A stretch of 64,000 nucleotides of DNA from Tricholoma matsutake (GCA_026075535.2 AP026541.1:6200001-6264000); one strand, 5' to 3'; numbered from the stretch's first letter, positions 36,248 to 48,741 are shown. Notes: generated by a model not told the origin, from the sequence alone. A program made the numbers and translations.

Positions 36248-37500
36248 TTATATCTCCTCGTCCGAATGAATCTCATCGACGTTGACGGTGGGTCTGGGGG
36301 ACGACATTGCTCCGTCAGCCTCCTGAGAGGGCGCGATTCTCGCAGCAACGAATGCAGGCACTTTGTCCCCTCCGACTTGTTTTTCAGCAGCTGCCATGGT
36401 GTCTTCTACTTCCTCTTCAGGTTTCCTTGTACCCTGTCCGGCTGCTGCCGTCATGTAACTCGTCTCCGTGTTGAACTGTGCTTGTACACTTCTCTTGATA
36501 CACAGCAAAGTGTCCTCAGAGCCGGTTTCAATCTCAAAGCTGTTCCACTCCAACCATAATTGGGAATTGACGCGAGGATCGCAGAATTTGGATGCATGTG
36601 CATAGATTGCGCGAGCCCTGTCAATTTCTCCAAGTTTGAGCTGCAGAGCAGCGAAACGCAGGCGCATTTCTGCGGTTTGACGGTCTGGAAGAACTAGTTG
36701 ACGGTGGAAAATGGCAATTCAGTTGCTGTGATTACAATGAATATCTCAGCATACCCTCCAACGCCCCGTTCGTAAATTGGCCGCGTCATAGTTAGCAGTT
36801 GACTTAGCAATATAAATGGCGAACATCTGTGAAGAATGTAGACAGGTGTGTGACATGAATCAGTGCTGGCAACGCATACCCCGAATCTATCCTCGTCGAC
36901 AACGACTTGAGTTGCCCGATCAAATATTGACATCGAGCGTCGTGCCAGCCCAAAAGTCTTCCTTCAATTTTGCGTACATCAGGAATGGTGGTTGCATGAC
37001 TTTGCTGGACACTTCTCTAAGGCTTGTTCAAACAGATCGCGAGCTCGTTCTAGTTTCGAGCCGCCGACGAAGTCCAGTCCAGCACAACACCCAATAGAAG
37101 GAAGGGCAAACGCAAAACATACGTAGAGCGTGACAAATTTCGACAAGTACAGATTTCAAAGGACAGAGGACATGTGAACAGTTCAACCACGTTCAGAGAC
37201 CCGATGATGAGTGGGCCACAGCGATGTGAGCGTGCGGAAATCGTTACATGCCTTGAAATTACCTCGAAATACTTGTTTGTTGTAAGAAGGCGGAATGATT
37301 TGCGCGTTTGCTATCCGCAATTCCGAATACACGGTTTGCGTAGTCTCAACCGATCCTATAGACTTCTCAAATCGACATAGATACGACCCGATAAGTTTCC
37401 CGTCAATTGACGCAGGTTCAGGTGCTGCTTTAGAGGCTTCAGCGTCCGTTGCCGCAGATGATATTGTATGCGTCCGCTCCGCCAACGTCTAGTCCATCTA
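36248..37500 (-). pseudogene. SYF1: decayed 3' fragment of SYF1 (XAB2-like splicing factor)
   Basis: Remnant of a HAT-repeat protein of the Prp19 (NineTeen) complex. Protein matches occur in gene order but in changing frames: SIGSVETTQTVYS and ELRIANAQII (about 37300-37370), KLERARDLFEQALEKCPAK (about 37005-37060), FLMYAKLKED (about 36960-36995), RRSMSIFDRATQVVVDEDRF (about 36890-36945), MFAIYIAKSTANY (about 36790-36835), RPIYERGVG, and an intact last stretch RLRFAALQLKLGEIDRARAI to VNVDEIHSDEE (stop 36248-36250). At least five small indels break the frame, one intron lacks an AG acceptor near 37064, and the N-terminal half is absent because EDC4 begins at 37732. This is a truncated pseudogene; the functional copy should lie elsewhere. 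Confidence 0.8.
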
Positions 37501-37731
37501 TCCAGTGCCCAAGAAGGTGATACGAGCTTTTCTTTTTGGCTTGGAATGGACAGGTTGTAAACAGGCGCGAAGAGACCTATCGGATTCCTGACGGACCCCG
37601 TTATGTGTGTAGCATGGCGTAAAGCGCGAAACAGCGGGAACGTGCTTGAGTATTTATTTTATGCCGGCAAATGCCGAAACCTCGTGGTAAAGGCGTGTAC
37701 GATGGTTTCTTGTTTCTTGTTTCCTCCCCTC

Positions 37732-40700
37732 ATGGACGCTCGCATCGTTCCCAACGACCCTCTCAACGACAATCGCAACGACAATCGCAATGACAATCGT
37801 AGCGATAATCGTCTTCATGAACTCTTTTCTCGTGGTTCAACCCCTCCTCATCTCTCCTCAAATTCTTCTCCAACACACATCGATTCTCTTTTTCATAATA
37901 TAAGCGCGCCTCCTGACAAGCAACACCTTCCGTCTCACACATCAGTACAACCACCTGACAGTTATCACAGCTCTGCTCCCGTTACTCCTGTAATGCCCAG
38001 CACTGACGATCCTCTTGCTTCTTCTGCTTCTGTTTCAACTACCACTGCTTCAGAGAGGCAGAGTGCTCTTCTATCTCTTCTTGGTGCTCCTCCAAATTCT
38101 TCCACTGCCACTCTTCGCCCTCCTGTAGGAGCTGGTCTACCACAGCAGGTACAACAAGCTCCTGCACCACAGCAGGTTCCACAACAAGCTTCTTTACCAT
38201 CACAAGTTCCTACCCCTCCAAGTTCATCCCAACGCTCGGCTTCTAGTCCTACTCATAATGAGACCCAGGGGAAGATCTTGCTCGAACAGCTCATGTCTGG
38301 GTAAGCATTGTTCCCATTCTTCGATCCATGCATGGCCATCGAGGTTGGCACCACTTTTTCTTTTCTACTTTCTCATTCCTGCGAGGCTTATTGATAAACC
38401 TCGTTACTCCTCCAGAAACGCACCGAGGTCGAATTATTCAGATACTCAGAGGTCTTCCCTTCCTGCCGCGGCTCCCTCACCTCCATATGGCCCAGCCCCA
38501 CGCGAAGCCGAATTCCGTACATACAACCAGCAAGATCAACCTTCTGAATTACCCCAACGATCTCAAGGTCCTCTCCCTCAGCAGCAACAGCAACAGCAGC
38601 AACAACAACAACAGCAACAGCAACAGCAACAGCAACAACAACAACAACACGGCCAACAGCAGCCATCGTCCCCACGCAAATCCATGTTTGACTTTGTATC
38701 CCCCTTCGATCACCTATCTTCTTCGTCCAGTTCGATCAAGAAAAAGCCCGTACCCGTCCAACCCAGCGTCTCCAGTACTAACGAAGATTCTGGCTCTTGG
38801 ACATCTGTCTCAGATCCGAAGCGTCAGTCCGTCGACAACTTACTCGAACATCTTACCAGAGGACAGCTACCACCTCAGTCGCAACCACCACCCTCAGCAT
38901 ATGAGGCATTTCTAAGCAGTGGCGAGTTCTCTCACGGGGAGAAAATCCAGTCCAGAGTCCCCCCGCCTCCACTCCCCCCTAAACCTGTTCCCAATCGGAC
39001 AGCATCACCTCGCGCGTCACCCCCCAAGGCACAAACACAAAGGCCACAGTTTCGTCCTGCAGAATTACCGGCCAGTCAACATAGTACTATCCCAGTCTCA
39101 CAACTATCTGGCACTCGAAGAGACAAGGAGAGTTCACCGGGGCCACGCGGCTTTCGCTCGAAAGCTCCCCCCGTCCAGACAAAGTTCGCCAAAAGCCACT
39201 CTAGCCCTAGGTATTCCAGGGAGTTCATAACTGATTTCGGACTGATTTTTCCTAGTCCACAGGCACAGACCATCATCTTTGATGTTTCTAAACCTTTGGA
39301 TGATGTCCAAGCCCCTCGAGATTCTGTAAAGTCCACTGCAATTGCTCTGGTCAAACAAGATTCCGTCTTTCTGCCAGGGACAACGATTGGTGCCACGCAT
39401 TGGGTTGCATATGCTATGACTCGAGGTATATCTAGCTCTAATTATTTCCGCCCCTGGTCTGAATGCCTTCTTTAGGGCGTGTCCGCGTAATTTCGAGATC
39501 CAGCGGGGACCGTACTCTCCTTCAACTTCCACACATGTTTCCCACCACCTCTAGCGTCACAGATATGGCGGTTTATGGCAATAGGCTGGCCGGAGTAACG
39601 TCTGATGGAGGCTTCGTCGTTTGGGAATTACCGGAATTAATCACTGACGACGTTCCGTGAGATCTAAATTCCGTTCCGCGTTACCTCCCGTTGACCTCGT
39701 ATCCTAGTGGGACGCTTCTCCTCTGTGTTCCCCCTGCAATAGATCATGACGCATTGCATTCCGTAAAATGGCATCCGAGAGACCCCGATACATTGGCCGT
39801 CGCCTCCAAAAACAAGATGTACTTGATTGATCTTGCCAATATCCCTCATGGCCAGCAAATGCCACATTCGGATCTGCATCACATCGGTCAACTATTCCTT
39901 GTCTCATCTGTGAGTCAACCAATAGCTATCAGTCTGACTTTTATGACAGCACTAATTCGTTATTAGCCTGTGGTTGCATTCGATTTCGATGTCTTGCACC
40001 ATACTCTTGCTACCGTCTCAGAGGATTCCACATTGACCATCTGGAACATCCATGACAGGTTGCCATACACAACGCATAAAATCCGGGGAGAAGACGTTCC
40101 ATCTTCTTTGACTTTTGTTGATGGTGGAATTGTGGTAGGTCGGAAAAACGGGACGATCTTCCAACTTATATCCATCACGACAAAACACATACTGTCGACA
40201 ATCATGTTCATTAATGGCAATCAAGAAGACCCCGACATGTTCGGTCATGTCAGCTATGATTCGAGGATACAAACGTTATGGGTGGCCAATTGCCGCCGCG
40301 AGAGCATGATTGCTTTCAGAATCAATCTGGAATCCACTGTTATTGGTGGGGAGGAGGCTATGAGGGGCGGATTTGACCAAGTTGTCGAATTTTTCGGACC
40401 TAAGCCGACGATCCATTTTGTTATTCTAACTGCAGATGCTGATCCCAACGGTGACGAAGCTCATGCAGCCTGTGTCGCGGCTAAACTACCACCTGGAGAA
40501 GTGGCGTTGGTAGCGTTCTCGGTCCATTCGAGTGGCGTAGATCAGGTCCTCATACGCAGAGAGTGGTTCGATTCTGCCTTGGTGTTGACGACTGCCAAAT
40601 TACCTTCTCATGACTTTCCGCCGACTGTTCAAGCAGTTTCGGATTCTAAAGGCCTTCGACAGATTACACAGATAGCGAGCGTCCAGCCACCCCAAGATGC

Positions 40701-42555
40701 GGCCCGCAGCTTCCGTGTGGTCACACCGACTCCTGAGGATGGAGACGGTGACTCTAATCGTGATGAAATGCGTATTCTGGAATCAAAAACAAAAAGTGGG
40801 AAGGGTAAGAACGTCAATTGGAAGGAGAAAGAGGATAGTAATAGGGACAAGGATAAAAACGGGAAGTTCAATGAAGCAGCTCTCAACGAATCTACCCTCG
40901 CGCAGGCGCTCAGTCGGGAGATGAGAAAAACAGAAGAAAGCTTGCACACTCGAATTGGTCGCTTGATCGGGAAGGAAATGGACAAACAACGTATGTTCAC
41001 CGCCTTCTGTGTGTGTCAGATTTACAAGTTATCTTTCAGATCAAAGATTGGAGGATGCTCGAGCCCATGAGCAGGTCGAAGATTTCGCTCGTCAAGAGAA
41101 AATTCTCAAGCTCATTTCGACTGAGCTCACGAGAAACACAACTCGTGTTGTCGAGATGGCGGTCAAGAGCGAAGTCCAGAATTCTGTTTTGCCGTCTTTA
41201 GAAAATATTACCAAGAACGAAGTCAAGGCAGCGTTGAGTGACCAGATCGGCAGGGGCTTCATTGACTATATCAGCCAGGTCAGTTTCACACCATCATCAT
41301 CGGAAGTTTAGACGCTGATACATTTTAGCAGAGCCTACCTGTGGAGATGGAGAAATTACTGCTTCGCCCAGACATTTCTGGTCATTTTGCGCACATTTTA
41401 TCGTCGAATCTGACTCCTTTGATCGAACGGCACGTTAAAGAAGCTATTTCGAAGACGTTCATCCCGATCTATTCCCAGCAATCTTCCGTTATGCACCAAG
41501 ATCTCCTTCGGGAACTTCGCGCCGAGATTCACAACGTCAAGACAGAGTTAACGGCTTGGCAGAGTGAGGCATTCAGGAGCCAAGAAGTAAGTCAACTAAC
41601 TGATCTTATGTCATGTTCACTTCTAACCTTGTACTTATCAAGTCCTCGATTCGAGAATTGGAGCACAGTGTAAGGGCCTTGTCAGATCAAGTGAAGTTCC
41701 TCAGCATCAATTCAACCGGGCCGCTTCATATGTTACAACAACCTCAAACTCGGAACTCACCGAGCACCACTGTTCCTCAGATTCAATCAAATCTGAATCA
41801 GCCTCATCACCGCCAGCAAACCCAGGCACAGCCATCTCAGACCACCTCAAGCTACAGTCACAATCTGGGAAATTTCCAACAGCAAGCACAGCCGCCGCCG
41901 CCACCGCCAGTCATGCACGGACCATGGTACAGCGCAGGCATTGCAGCCCCCCAGGCCTCGCACCCTGCCACCCTGCCGCAACCTCCGCCTTCTCAACCAC
42001 AACCAGAGCGTACGCCTCCTATCAAGCCTGAGCAATGGGATGAAATATATCTTGGTGTTCTACATACACAAGATGCAGCAAAGCTTCGGGATCTCCTGTC
42101 ACACACAAACCCAGAGCTCATCATGCCTCTGAATGGGCCGAGTCTCGTTTCGCAAGCTGTAATATTAACTCTTGTTCATCGGGTAAGTTATATAATTCTT
42201 AACTGGTACAATATTATTCACAACTAGTAGCTTTCTGCTGTCGTCGGAGAGACTCCACCAAACGACGAATCGTTCAAGACGTCTCTGTGGTGGCTGCAGC
42301 GCTCTGTTTCCCTTCTTCGCCCAGAGGTGCTTATTTGTTTGTTTCTCGCTTTTATTATTGCCTAACTTTCATCGCCGTACCTAGGACAAGCTTATCACTG
42401 ATTTTATCCCAAGGGTGGTTCCTAATGTTCAACACCTGTTGAATACTACAAAGCAACGGCTGGGGATCCTGCCTGGTGGACCGCCGACACTTGAGACGGC
42501 GCGGACAATATCTGACATTCAAGACACGCTGCGGCGCAAAGTAATGCCAGTCTGA
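37732..42555 (+). CDS. EDC4: EDC4/Ge-1-like mRNA decapping scaffold
   Basis: Scaffold of the mRNA decapping complex in P-bodies. I start at ATG 37732 (MDARIVPNDPL); in-frame ATGs at 37702 and 37603 are alternatives. The N-terminal 400 residues are low-complexity Ser/Pro/Gln-rich with a 12-bp NDNR repeat, the short motif KSMFDFVSPFDHL, a run of 23 Gln and proline-rich PPPPLPPKP. A WD40 propeller follows (about 39260-40700): ALVKQDSVFLPGTTIGATHW, HSVKWHPRDPDTLAVAS, LHHTLATVSEDSTLTIWNIH, GGIVVGRKNGTIFQL. Then a charged linker, a coiled coil (about 40900-41680: ALSREMRKTEESLHTRI, RSQESSIRELEHSV) and a helical C-terminal domain ending LRRKVMPV, stop at 42553-42555. About ten introns. Assignment rests on domain order and on the C-terminal helices. 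Confidence 0.82.
37765..37812 (+). repeat. 12-bp minisatellite, four units, coding NDNR
   Basis: AACGACAATCGC twice exactly (37765-37776, 37777-37788), then AATGACAATCGT and AGCGATAATCGT. All four are in frame and encode NDNR, NDNR, NDNR and SDNR near the N-terminus of the EDC4-like protein. Confidence 0.85.
38579..38647 (+). repeat. CAG/CAA repeat coding 23 glutamines
   Basis: Twenty-three successive Gln codons, mixed CAG and CAA, in the EDC4-like reading frame. Mixed codons make slippage rarer than in a pure CAG run. Confidence 0.95.
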
Positions 42556-42788
42556 TTGATGATCTATACGTTTTGTCGATGTATTCGTTGCCACAATTCC
42601 TTGTATATATGTGTGCTCCGAGTTTCATGATGCTGATGGAAAAATGGTTATTGATCCAAGATTGAGAATTATTGAAACGTGTCTGAGTTGTTACATAGTT
42701 TGTAGCTGCTGGCGCAGCAACAATCTCGAACATCCACGTTACATTTGAATCATTCTTAATACCATCTTCTTCATAATTGTAACGAGCC

Positions 42789-43680
42789 ATGGCTAACAAG
42801 GGCTGGTTCAACCTTGAAGCAGCAGGTGGTGTCATCCCAGAAACGCAGTTTTTTGAAGGAGATTCCGCATTCAACTTCCTTGGGTTGTCAAGGACGCAGA
42901 GATTGTATGGGTTCATTGGTTGGTGAGTTACCTCTCATGTAGCTTTGGAAGGACCTGAGGACAAGCACTCTCGTCGCACAACATGGCTTAACCTAGCAGC
43001 TTGGATATGGGACTTACTGGCGTCAACTTCTTTCCAGTCTAGCTGTTGGGTTTCTGCTGAGCCTCCTTGGCGCTATCCTATTGTTTTTGGGACAGTTGGG
43101 CATCTTCGCCGGTGTGTCTTCATCTCTCTGAATACTGCAGACCGCATTTCTGATTTATCAATGTCAAGTCCTCTATATAATGGGCACGATAGTGTCCCTG
43201 GTCGGCACAGGATTTCTCATTGGCGTGCGTGGACCATATCATTTCGTCTGTTTAGTTCACATGTTGACCATACGAATGGAGAGCAGTTCCTCAAGCAATT
43301 GAAGCTTGTGAGGCTTAGAATCTGACAAAGTTTAAATGCACTAATTCCGAGTCTTCAGATGTTCAAACCAGTCCGAGTGGTTGCGTCCATTGTCTTCCTC
43401 GCCTCCATTGGCCTCGTCTTTGTGGGAGCTTTTGTGCTGAGAAATGAGGTTCTTCAATGTCGTTTTTTTTTTGCTTCATAGCACATGGCTCATTTGATTC
43501 CTTTCCTCTCCCCTTCAGGTCCTCTGCATAGGTCCGTTCGATAATTTTTTGATGCGTCTGAAGCTGATCACACCTAAAACAGTATTTGTTATTATCGAGT
43601 ACCTGGCTTACACCTGGTACACTCTGTCGTACATCCCTTACGCTCGTGCCGCAGTCACTAAGGCAGTGGGGTTGGGCTAG
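42789..43680 (+). CDS. SFT2: Sft2/Got1-family vesicle transport membrane protein
   Basis: Small tetra-spanning Golgi membrane protein assisting fusion of endosome-derived vesicles with the Golgi. ATG 42789 (MANKGWFNLEAAGG) gives a cytosolic N-terminus with SAFNFLGLSRTQRLYGFI, then spliced membrane segments CLAVGFLLSLLGAILLFLG, VLYIMGTIVSLVGTGFLIG-like text (about 43160-43220), FKPVRVVASIVFLASIGLVF and FVIIEYLAYTWYTLSYIPYA. It ends AVGLG with TAG at 43678-43680. About six introns for a protein of about 200 residues. Same strand as EDC4, 233 bp downstream; convergent with glyoxalase II. Confidence 0.88.
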
Positions 43681-43873
43681 TAGTTATGAGACCTTTAGGG
43701 CGTATCATATAGATAGATTTTCTGGATCCTCTTACATGGATGTTTCTCTACGGTGTGCAATCCATGTCAAGGCCGACGTTCATGATTCATTCTGCGCAAC
43801 TACTACCAGTACAAAGGAAGTGACTTGTATGCAAGAAATGTCATGTTTCTGAGGAACTACACCCTCAAGAACA

Positions 43874-44861
43874 TCACCCTCGAAAGTTGTTTTTCTTGTT
43901 CCTGAGTGAGTTCATGATGTCACTCAGGGGAGTATCAGCAGTTGCTGACGTGGATTTCCTGAGCAAGGGTCAAACATGAAGGCTAAATTTAATTCGACTA
44001 TAGCCAGGTACTGACCTGACTGCATCACTTGCCAGACGCATAAACGGATTCCATTGTTTCTCATCCTGTATCGTGGTCAGGCCAGTTGTGATGTTATTCT
44101 GCTTGACAAGGTCAGCTAATCGTTGTATCGCCTCGTTATCTGGGTCGACAGATTTTGCGAACGCAAGATTGCCAGCGGTGTATTCATGCCCGTTGTGCAC
44201 AATTGTGTCGTCAGGGAGAGTCCCGAGATAGGTAAGAGCCTTATCCATCTCTTCAGCAGAGCCTTCGAAAAAACGACCACAGCCAGCGATAAAGAGTGTG
44301 TCTCCAGTGAAGACAGCACCTGGTTGCGATTCATCGATGGCATCTGTAGCATGATAACAGATGGAGTCCTGTGTGTGACACGGGGTTGCTAAGCATCTGA
44401 AACTCGGGTTAGCGCAGGTGGGTTCAAAGCCGAGCGATAGATACCTAATCAGAGTGTTTTTCCCTAAAGTAAACTCGTCTTTATCTTTGACCAATTTCGT
44501 TAAAGCAGGAATTTGATCACTCCCTCCATAGATGGGGACACCCGGGAACTTGGCGGCCTGCAAGACACTTGTGTTAAAGAGGCCTTTGCAACGAAACTTA
44601 AGGGTAGACACACAAAATCCTGAGAATTGTTAGTTGATGATTCGAAGAATCGGATTCGAGAACTAAGACCTTATTCCCTCCACTATGATCGAAATGATGA
44701 TGAGTGGTTATGCCTGCTACAACAGAAACACCGAGACTGGTCGCAACTGATGTGACTTTGGGGACGTCAAAGGGGTCGACGATAGCAGCCTCATTAGAAG
44801 GCTGATCGATGAGAATGTAAGCGTAGTTGTCTTCGCGAACGAGCACTGGGACGATCTTCAT
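43874..44861 (-). CDS. GLO2: hydroxyacylglutathione hydrolase (glyoxalase II)
   Basis: Metallo-beta-lactamase-fold hydrolase that splits S-lactoylglutathione to lactate and glutathione, the second step of methylglyoxal detoxification. MKIVPVLVREDNYAYILID at the start (ATG 44859-44861), metal motif THHHFDHSGGN, then LATPCHTQDSICYHA, AVFTGDTLFIAGCGRFFEGS and VHNGHEYTAGNLAFAKSVD supplying the other metal-binding His/Asp. The C-terminal exon gives the substrate-binding end (DIMNSLRNKKNNFRG; TGA 43874-43876). An in-frame upstream ATG at 44898-44900 adds MFRLGRQLSHRFN, a plausible mitochondrial presequence. It lies 60-100 bp after the SRP receptor stop on the same strand. Confidence 0.93.
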
Positions 44862-44960
44862 GTTGAAACGATGTGATAGTTGACGTCCAAGCCGAAACAT
44901 ATACAAGGAGTCACATGGTTTACATCCAATTATAATGTGATGGTTACATATCTAACAAAT

Positions 44961-47579
44961 TCAGTCGTCCAGGATAGCTTGAACAACATTCGCTACTCTC
45001 AGCTGCCTCAAATCGGTGTATGTCTGTACAAGCAATCAGCATGGTTTAACTATTTCAGTAGATATAATCAATACCTGACCACATCCAACAAATATAATTG
45101 GCTGCCCAGTAATATACGTCATTGATAATGCAGCGCCAACCTAGGGTGTGTTCAATATCATTCGTATAGACACTTCCGAAAAGCTGTTTACCTTGTCATC
45201 CACAGTGTCCCACTTCGTAACAAGCATCCCGTCTATCCCGCGACCCCTCCCCGAGTTCGATGCGGAAGAAAAGTCCCGTAGAGCGCGATCGAATTTGGTT
45301 AACTGATCAACAGCCTCATTACCTACCAAAGCCTCTCCGACGAAGATGATCTTGTCCGGGTTGTTTACGGCTACTAGCTTTATAAACATTTCATTAATTT
45401 TGGAGCGAAGGGAATCGCACGAATCCTTCCACTCACTTTAGCCAGCGCACGCATGAGAGGCTGCGCCATTTTATCAGCCGCAGCATCTGGGATAGTCGAA
45501 TAATTCTAACCTCATTATCCTGCATGCGACCAGCGGTGTCAATTAATACTACGTCAAAATCATTGTCTCTGGCTGTTTGACATGAGATAAACGCATAAAT
45601 TGATATATATAACGGTCGACATACCAAAGGATATAGCTTCTCTGGCTATACCGGCTGCGTCTTTGCCATATCCACGTTCGAAAAGTTCAACTCGACCTTT
45701 ACTGTCTGTCGCGCCGTTGATACCAAGCATACTTAAGTTGCGAACATGTACACGCAGTTGTTCCACCGCACCACTCCTGTAGGGACACAATGAATCATGA
45801 TTCTTCCAGAGAATACAAAAACAAACCGAAAAGTGTCGCAAGCTGCGATCAGCACTCGGAAGCCGTTCTGAATCAGCCAGAAGCAAACTTTGGACAAGTT
45901 CGTACTCTTTCCAACACCGTTGACCCCAACAAAAGCTATACTATATGGCAGACGTTGTTGCGTGGAGGGAAGCGGCGACGAAAGCTTGGTTCTAATAGAC
46001 AGTAACAGATCCGTGGAGGTCTTGGGTGTCAGAATGCGGGTCAGGGAGGTAGACAGCGCAAGACGGACAGCGGTATTCGTGGCTGCACAAACATGTTAGA
46101 AATAATGACGAAACCCACAATGTTGTACTGTACTTTGGAAGCCGCCAACTTTCTTCCCAACAAGACTTTCACCAACGCTCTCACACACCTTGTCTGCAAT
46201 CTCTTTTGCAACATTCTTCTTCATGAGATGCTGCTTCATCCCCTCCAAGACAGGTATCAGGTCATGCGAAGTAAGAACTTTTGAGCCTGTCAACCTCGCA
46301 AAAAGAGAGCCCAACACGCCCAAAGATCCTGAAGGCGCAACTTCCCTGTCAACCGTCGGACGAAGTGCATTGGTGATCATATCATCGACCTCGTGGTGTT
46401 TAGAGAATTCCCAATCTTTGACTTCATACAGCCCATCAACGGTCCTTGTACCCAACGACGATTGATCAATGAGAACTCGAAGATCGCGAGATTCGGTTTG
46501 TCCGTTGACGGAATTAGACTTCTCCGAGCTGAAGTCTAAAGATGCCATATCGACCTCAGTAGGGGGCTCGTCGCCCCATTTGCGTTGTGTTTTCGTTTTC
46601 GCTTTACGTTTTGCTGGGGATTCCGAGCTGACAAAAAGTTAGTGTGTCATGATAGTGCAGGCCCCGTATCTTACTCGGAGCTTGGAAGGCTGTCCCTGCC
46701 ACTTCCTCCCTCTATACGGCCGACTCTCCCTCCCCGCCTACCTCCTCGACCACGTAGCCTATTCTTCAAAGCTTGGACATTTCTTGCTATTTGTTGCTCG
46801 TCATGGGGAGTGTCATTAGGCAGTGACGGGACTAGGAAATGTGGGGTCAGCGCGAAGGCAGTAAAAATTGGGCAGACGCACCAGTGCTTTGGTCATCTGA
46901 AGGAGGAGTGATCTCCTCAGGGGGAGACCTAACGATGGTTCGCAGGCGTAATTTTCGGTCCTAGAAACAAGGTGCGATCAAGTGAAGGTTAAAAACCGAA
47001 GACTGCCTACCTGGGCTGATTTATCCTCCAACCCTCTAAGCACTTTATCAAACACGCTATCCCATCCATCAAATGCTTTTGCAAAGTTCCAGGGTGCAAC
47101 TTGGCCAGCAACAACCTTGGCTGTGTTCATAGCATGTAATGACGCAACAAATGTGGTGAGAAAGGGCTCGAAGAATTTCACGAAGAGAGATTTCAGGGCA
47201 TCCAGCAAATCATTTACGTATGTGAGTTGGAGAATGCGCTGATAAGCAACCTTGATATATTCTGATTGTCAGGAAGGACGTATAGCAGACTTTGAAGGAT
47301 GTGGCATACCACAAAGATAAGTTCTAGATCGTTCACAAAGGTCCATTTAACAGCGTAACCATCCTTTTCGTACTTCTCTTCTGTTGTCCTGCCTTCGATC
47401 AAGGCCTCACGGATAAGGGAGTTCACAGGTGAGGCCAAGGATGATGCGAGATGGGCAGCATCTGGAGTAAAGGACCGAGACCATAATACTAAACCGCCTT
47501 GAACGAGGAAGTCAGAGTTGAGGGGATCGAAGGAGAAAGAAAGCAAACCCTTGTGAGAGATGGAGCAATGGTCAAGCAT
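44961..47579 (-). CDS. SRP101: signal recognition particle receptor subunit alpha
   Basis: ER-membrane docking GTPase that receives the SRP-ribosome complex for co-translational targeting. ATG at 47577-47579 starts MLDHCSISHKGLL, opening the longin-like SRX domain that binds the beta subunit (EEKYEKDGYAVKWTFVNDLE). An Arg/Gly-rich linker follows (LRGRGGRRGGRVGR), then the helical N domain (GSLFARLTGSKVLTSHDL) and the NG GTPase: G1 VGVNGVGKSTNLSK, CDTFRSGAVEQLR, G3 DTAGRMQDNE, and G4-like TKWDTVDDKVGAAL. It ends ANVVQAILDD with TGA at 44961-44963. Many short introns. All GTPase motifs are intact. Confidence 0.94.
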
Positions 47580-47669
47580 TTCTCGATAAATTTAATATTT
47601 TCTAAAATAATGTTAATATACTTAAGTAACTCGGATTACTTATGTAATGCCCCCAGGTAAGAGACGAGT

Positions 47670-48688
47670 TCAACTTTTGCAATCTTCTAACCACTGCCGC
47701 ACTTCTTTTTTGCTCACCATACTCACCACCCTCATTCTCTCCTCTGCACTTCGTTCCCGATACAAACGCATAATGTAACCGCAGACGCTCCACACATCTT
47801 CCCATGTCGCGTCGAAAAGCTCCCACCAACAGTCTGCAGGGTCCGAAGGAAGCGAAATCTTCAAGTGCCGCACAGCAAGAAGAATAGCTGCGCTAACGAT
47901 CGTTGGCACTTGATAGAAAACGTACACGGGCGTTTGAAGTCTGGGCTCTTATGTAAATCAAAGGAACAAGCCAGTAAATAAAATGAAAAATTCACGCGTC
48001 ATTAAGATAGCCCCATGCCCGGGTGCAAGCATCCCCGTGAGAGGTCAAACCTAGGACTCGAAGATAATTGATGAGAGTTCCATATGGCAGAACCACATGG
48101 ACGTTGAAGCCAAGTCGCTTTAAAATTTGCATTTCAGCGACAACAAGAGAATCTTTCAGATCATAAAAGGTCGAGCCAAAATATGACATTGGTGCATATT
48201 TGAACTCTGCGGTGACCTTGGTATCCGGATGTTTAACGCGTTGCAACAACAGATCGTATACATTGATGAGGTCACGCATTCTCAGCGGGCACTCTTCCAA
48301 CTTAGAGGCCAGGTAGAGAGCACCCATTCCAATGTCCTTTACGAACCCACAAGATGGTAAACAAGGGTAACGAACGATAATGGAAACGGCGCGGACTGAC
48401 CCCTACTCCAAATTGCTTCATTGATGTCACACACCAAAACCTTTGGAAGAGAATTTGTGCTGTAGCTACAGCCACCTGTTTCCTGTGGTTCACCGTGTTG
48501 ATAAGAGGAAGCATCTGAGCACAGTAGGAGGACTGATTTTACTGCTTCAGTAAGACACCCGCTTGGTGAATAAGTTTGCACCCGTATGCTCGAAGATCTT
48601 CTTCCAAGTCTCCTGGTATTCCATCGTCGTTCGACGGGCTTTTTTGAAGCTGAGAAAGGGAGGCTAACGGGTACAGAGCGGCAGACAT
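47670..48688 (-). CDS. L-type (transcription/splicing) cyclin
   Basis: Cyclin of the L/K/T/C group, partner of a transcriptional or splicing-linked CDK in the nucleus. ATG at 48686-48688 starts MSAALYPLASLSQLQ; then LRAYGCKLIHQAGVLLKQ, AVATAQILFQRFW, MGALYLASKLEECPLRMRDL (the conserved Lys-Glu pair of the cyclin box), INVYDLLLQRVKHPD, DSLVVAEMQILKRLGFNVHV, and the second cyclin fold from VYVFYQVPTIVSAAILLAVR to TWEDVWSVCGYIMRLY. Stop at 47670-47672. The length and ILKRLGFNVHV pattern match cyclin L best, but cyclin K or a fungal Ctk2/Pch1-type cyclin remains possible. No RS tail is present. It is divergent from an RS-rich gene (53 bp). Confidence 0.82.
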
Positions 48689-48741
48689 GACATAGAAAGA
48701 AGAGCGATGTTTGCTCGTATTGCTACTATGTAACCATCCCA

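Noticed and set aside
37765..37812. Short regular repeats resembling an array
   Set aside because: Four direct 12-bp units in a coding frame; no spacers, so not CRISPR, which is in any case not expected in a fungus.
38388..38675. Minus-strand frame rich in Val/Ala
   Set aside because: It is the complement of the CAG/CAA run and flanking proline-rich codons of the EDC4-like gene.
39134..39532. 132-codon minus-strand frame
   Set aside because: Shadow of the EDC4 WD40 exons, which carry a clear conserved protein on the plus strand.
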